Source: Granulicella sp. (GTDB taxonomy: Bacteria; Acidobacteriota; Terriglobia; Terriglobales; Acidobacteriaceae). Taken from it: a stretch of DNA of 24,408 nucleotides. The stretch lies in the NCBI GenBank assembly GCA_003133205.1, contig PKWK01000217.1, positions 1-24,408 of the forward strand, read 5' to 3'. The notes under the pieces are model-generated. The model was not told the origin of the DNA. It did not search any database and was given only the letters and a program-made list of their open reading frames with translations. This document shows, one piece after another, positions 24,393 through 24,408 of the stretch. The position numbers were made by a program, and so were the translations under genes. Numbering within the stretch: the first letter of the stretch is position 1; each line of letters opens with the position of its first letter.

Positions 24393-24408
24393 AACTTCAT
24401 AACAGGCT
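24393..24408. repeat. IS terminal inverted repeat, transposase 5' side (cut by window end)
   Basis: AACTTCATAACAGGCT, the reverse complement of the opposite end apart from one base. By comparison with the other end, one further C is expected beyond the window. Confidence 0.82.

Larger units (their letters stand above)
23518..24408 (-). mobile_element. IS5-family insertion sequence (near-complete)
   Basis: A single transposase gene on the minus strand is framed by terminal inverted repeats: GAGGCTGTTATGAAGTT at 23518-23534 and, reversed, AGCCTGTTATGAAGTT at the window's right end. The flanking TTA at 23515-23517 fits the TNA target duplicated by IS1031-like members of IS5. The matching right copy would lie just outside the window, and the element probably ends at 24409. 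It interrupts or abuts the dehydrogenase remnant. Confidence 0.9.

Noticed and set aside
1..24408. CRISPR array, tRNA, rRNA or phage genes
   Set aside because: No regular repeat-spacer pattern, cloverleaf or phage structural sequence was seen on reading both strands.

Overview
The window reads as a high-GC bacterial chromosome segment, most likely from an acidobacterium (Terriglobia/Acidobacteriaceae type). The main clues are a 1270-residue TonB-dependent receptor with an N-terminal carboxypeptidase-regulatory-like domain and no SusD partner, and many Sec-exported glycan-active enzymes beside a propeller-type sensor kinase. The assignment rests on gene style, not on a marker gene.

The core (about 828-23233) is a carbohydrate-utilisation locus whose enzymes point to pectin, especially rhamnogalacturonan I. 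Three genes run on the minus strand: GH2-type hydrolase (5516-8230), family PL4 rhamnogalacturonan lyase (3116-5380) and GH3 beta-glycosidase (828-3008). The plus strand carries the TonB-dependent receptor (8489-12301), a sensor histidine kinase and NarL-type response regulator with overlapping ends (12418-15498 and 15495-16124), a GH106 alpha-L-rhamnosidase (16217-19093) and a GH28 polygalacturonase-type enzyme (19313-20641). A second, large GH28-like protein (20666-23233, minus) converges on it. The two arms diverge from a control region at 8231-8488.

A workable model is as follows. PL4 cuts the rhamnose-galacturonate backbone, GH106 removes rhamnose, the two GH28 proteins remove galacturonate-type units, and GH2 and GH3 trim beta-linked side groups. 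The receptor imports products and the two-component pair senses a product. Substrate-level details are inference.

Both edges are disturbed. On the left (295 to about 660, minus) lies the C-terminal remnant of a GH31 alpha-xylosidase/alpha-glucosidase-like gene, next to an unrecognised possible truncated gene. On the right (23518-24408) is an IS5-type insertion sequence with near-perfect terminal inverted repeats; the window stops at, or one base before, its outer end. Between the IS and the large GH28-like gene is the C-terminal tail of a short-chain dehydrogenase, open in frame into the GH28-like gene. This makes that gene's apparent start misleading.

The most unusual points are: Pro/Ala/Gly-rich low-complexity inserts in four of the secreted enzymes, including an active-site-side loop of GH28 and the C-terminal sandwich of GH106; a GH2 protein with Thr where the acid/base Glu is expected; and two GH28-family proteins lacking the usual GHG histidine. 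I found no tRNA, rRNA, CRISPR array or phage gene.
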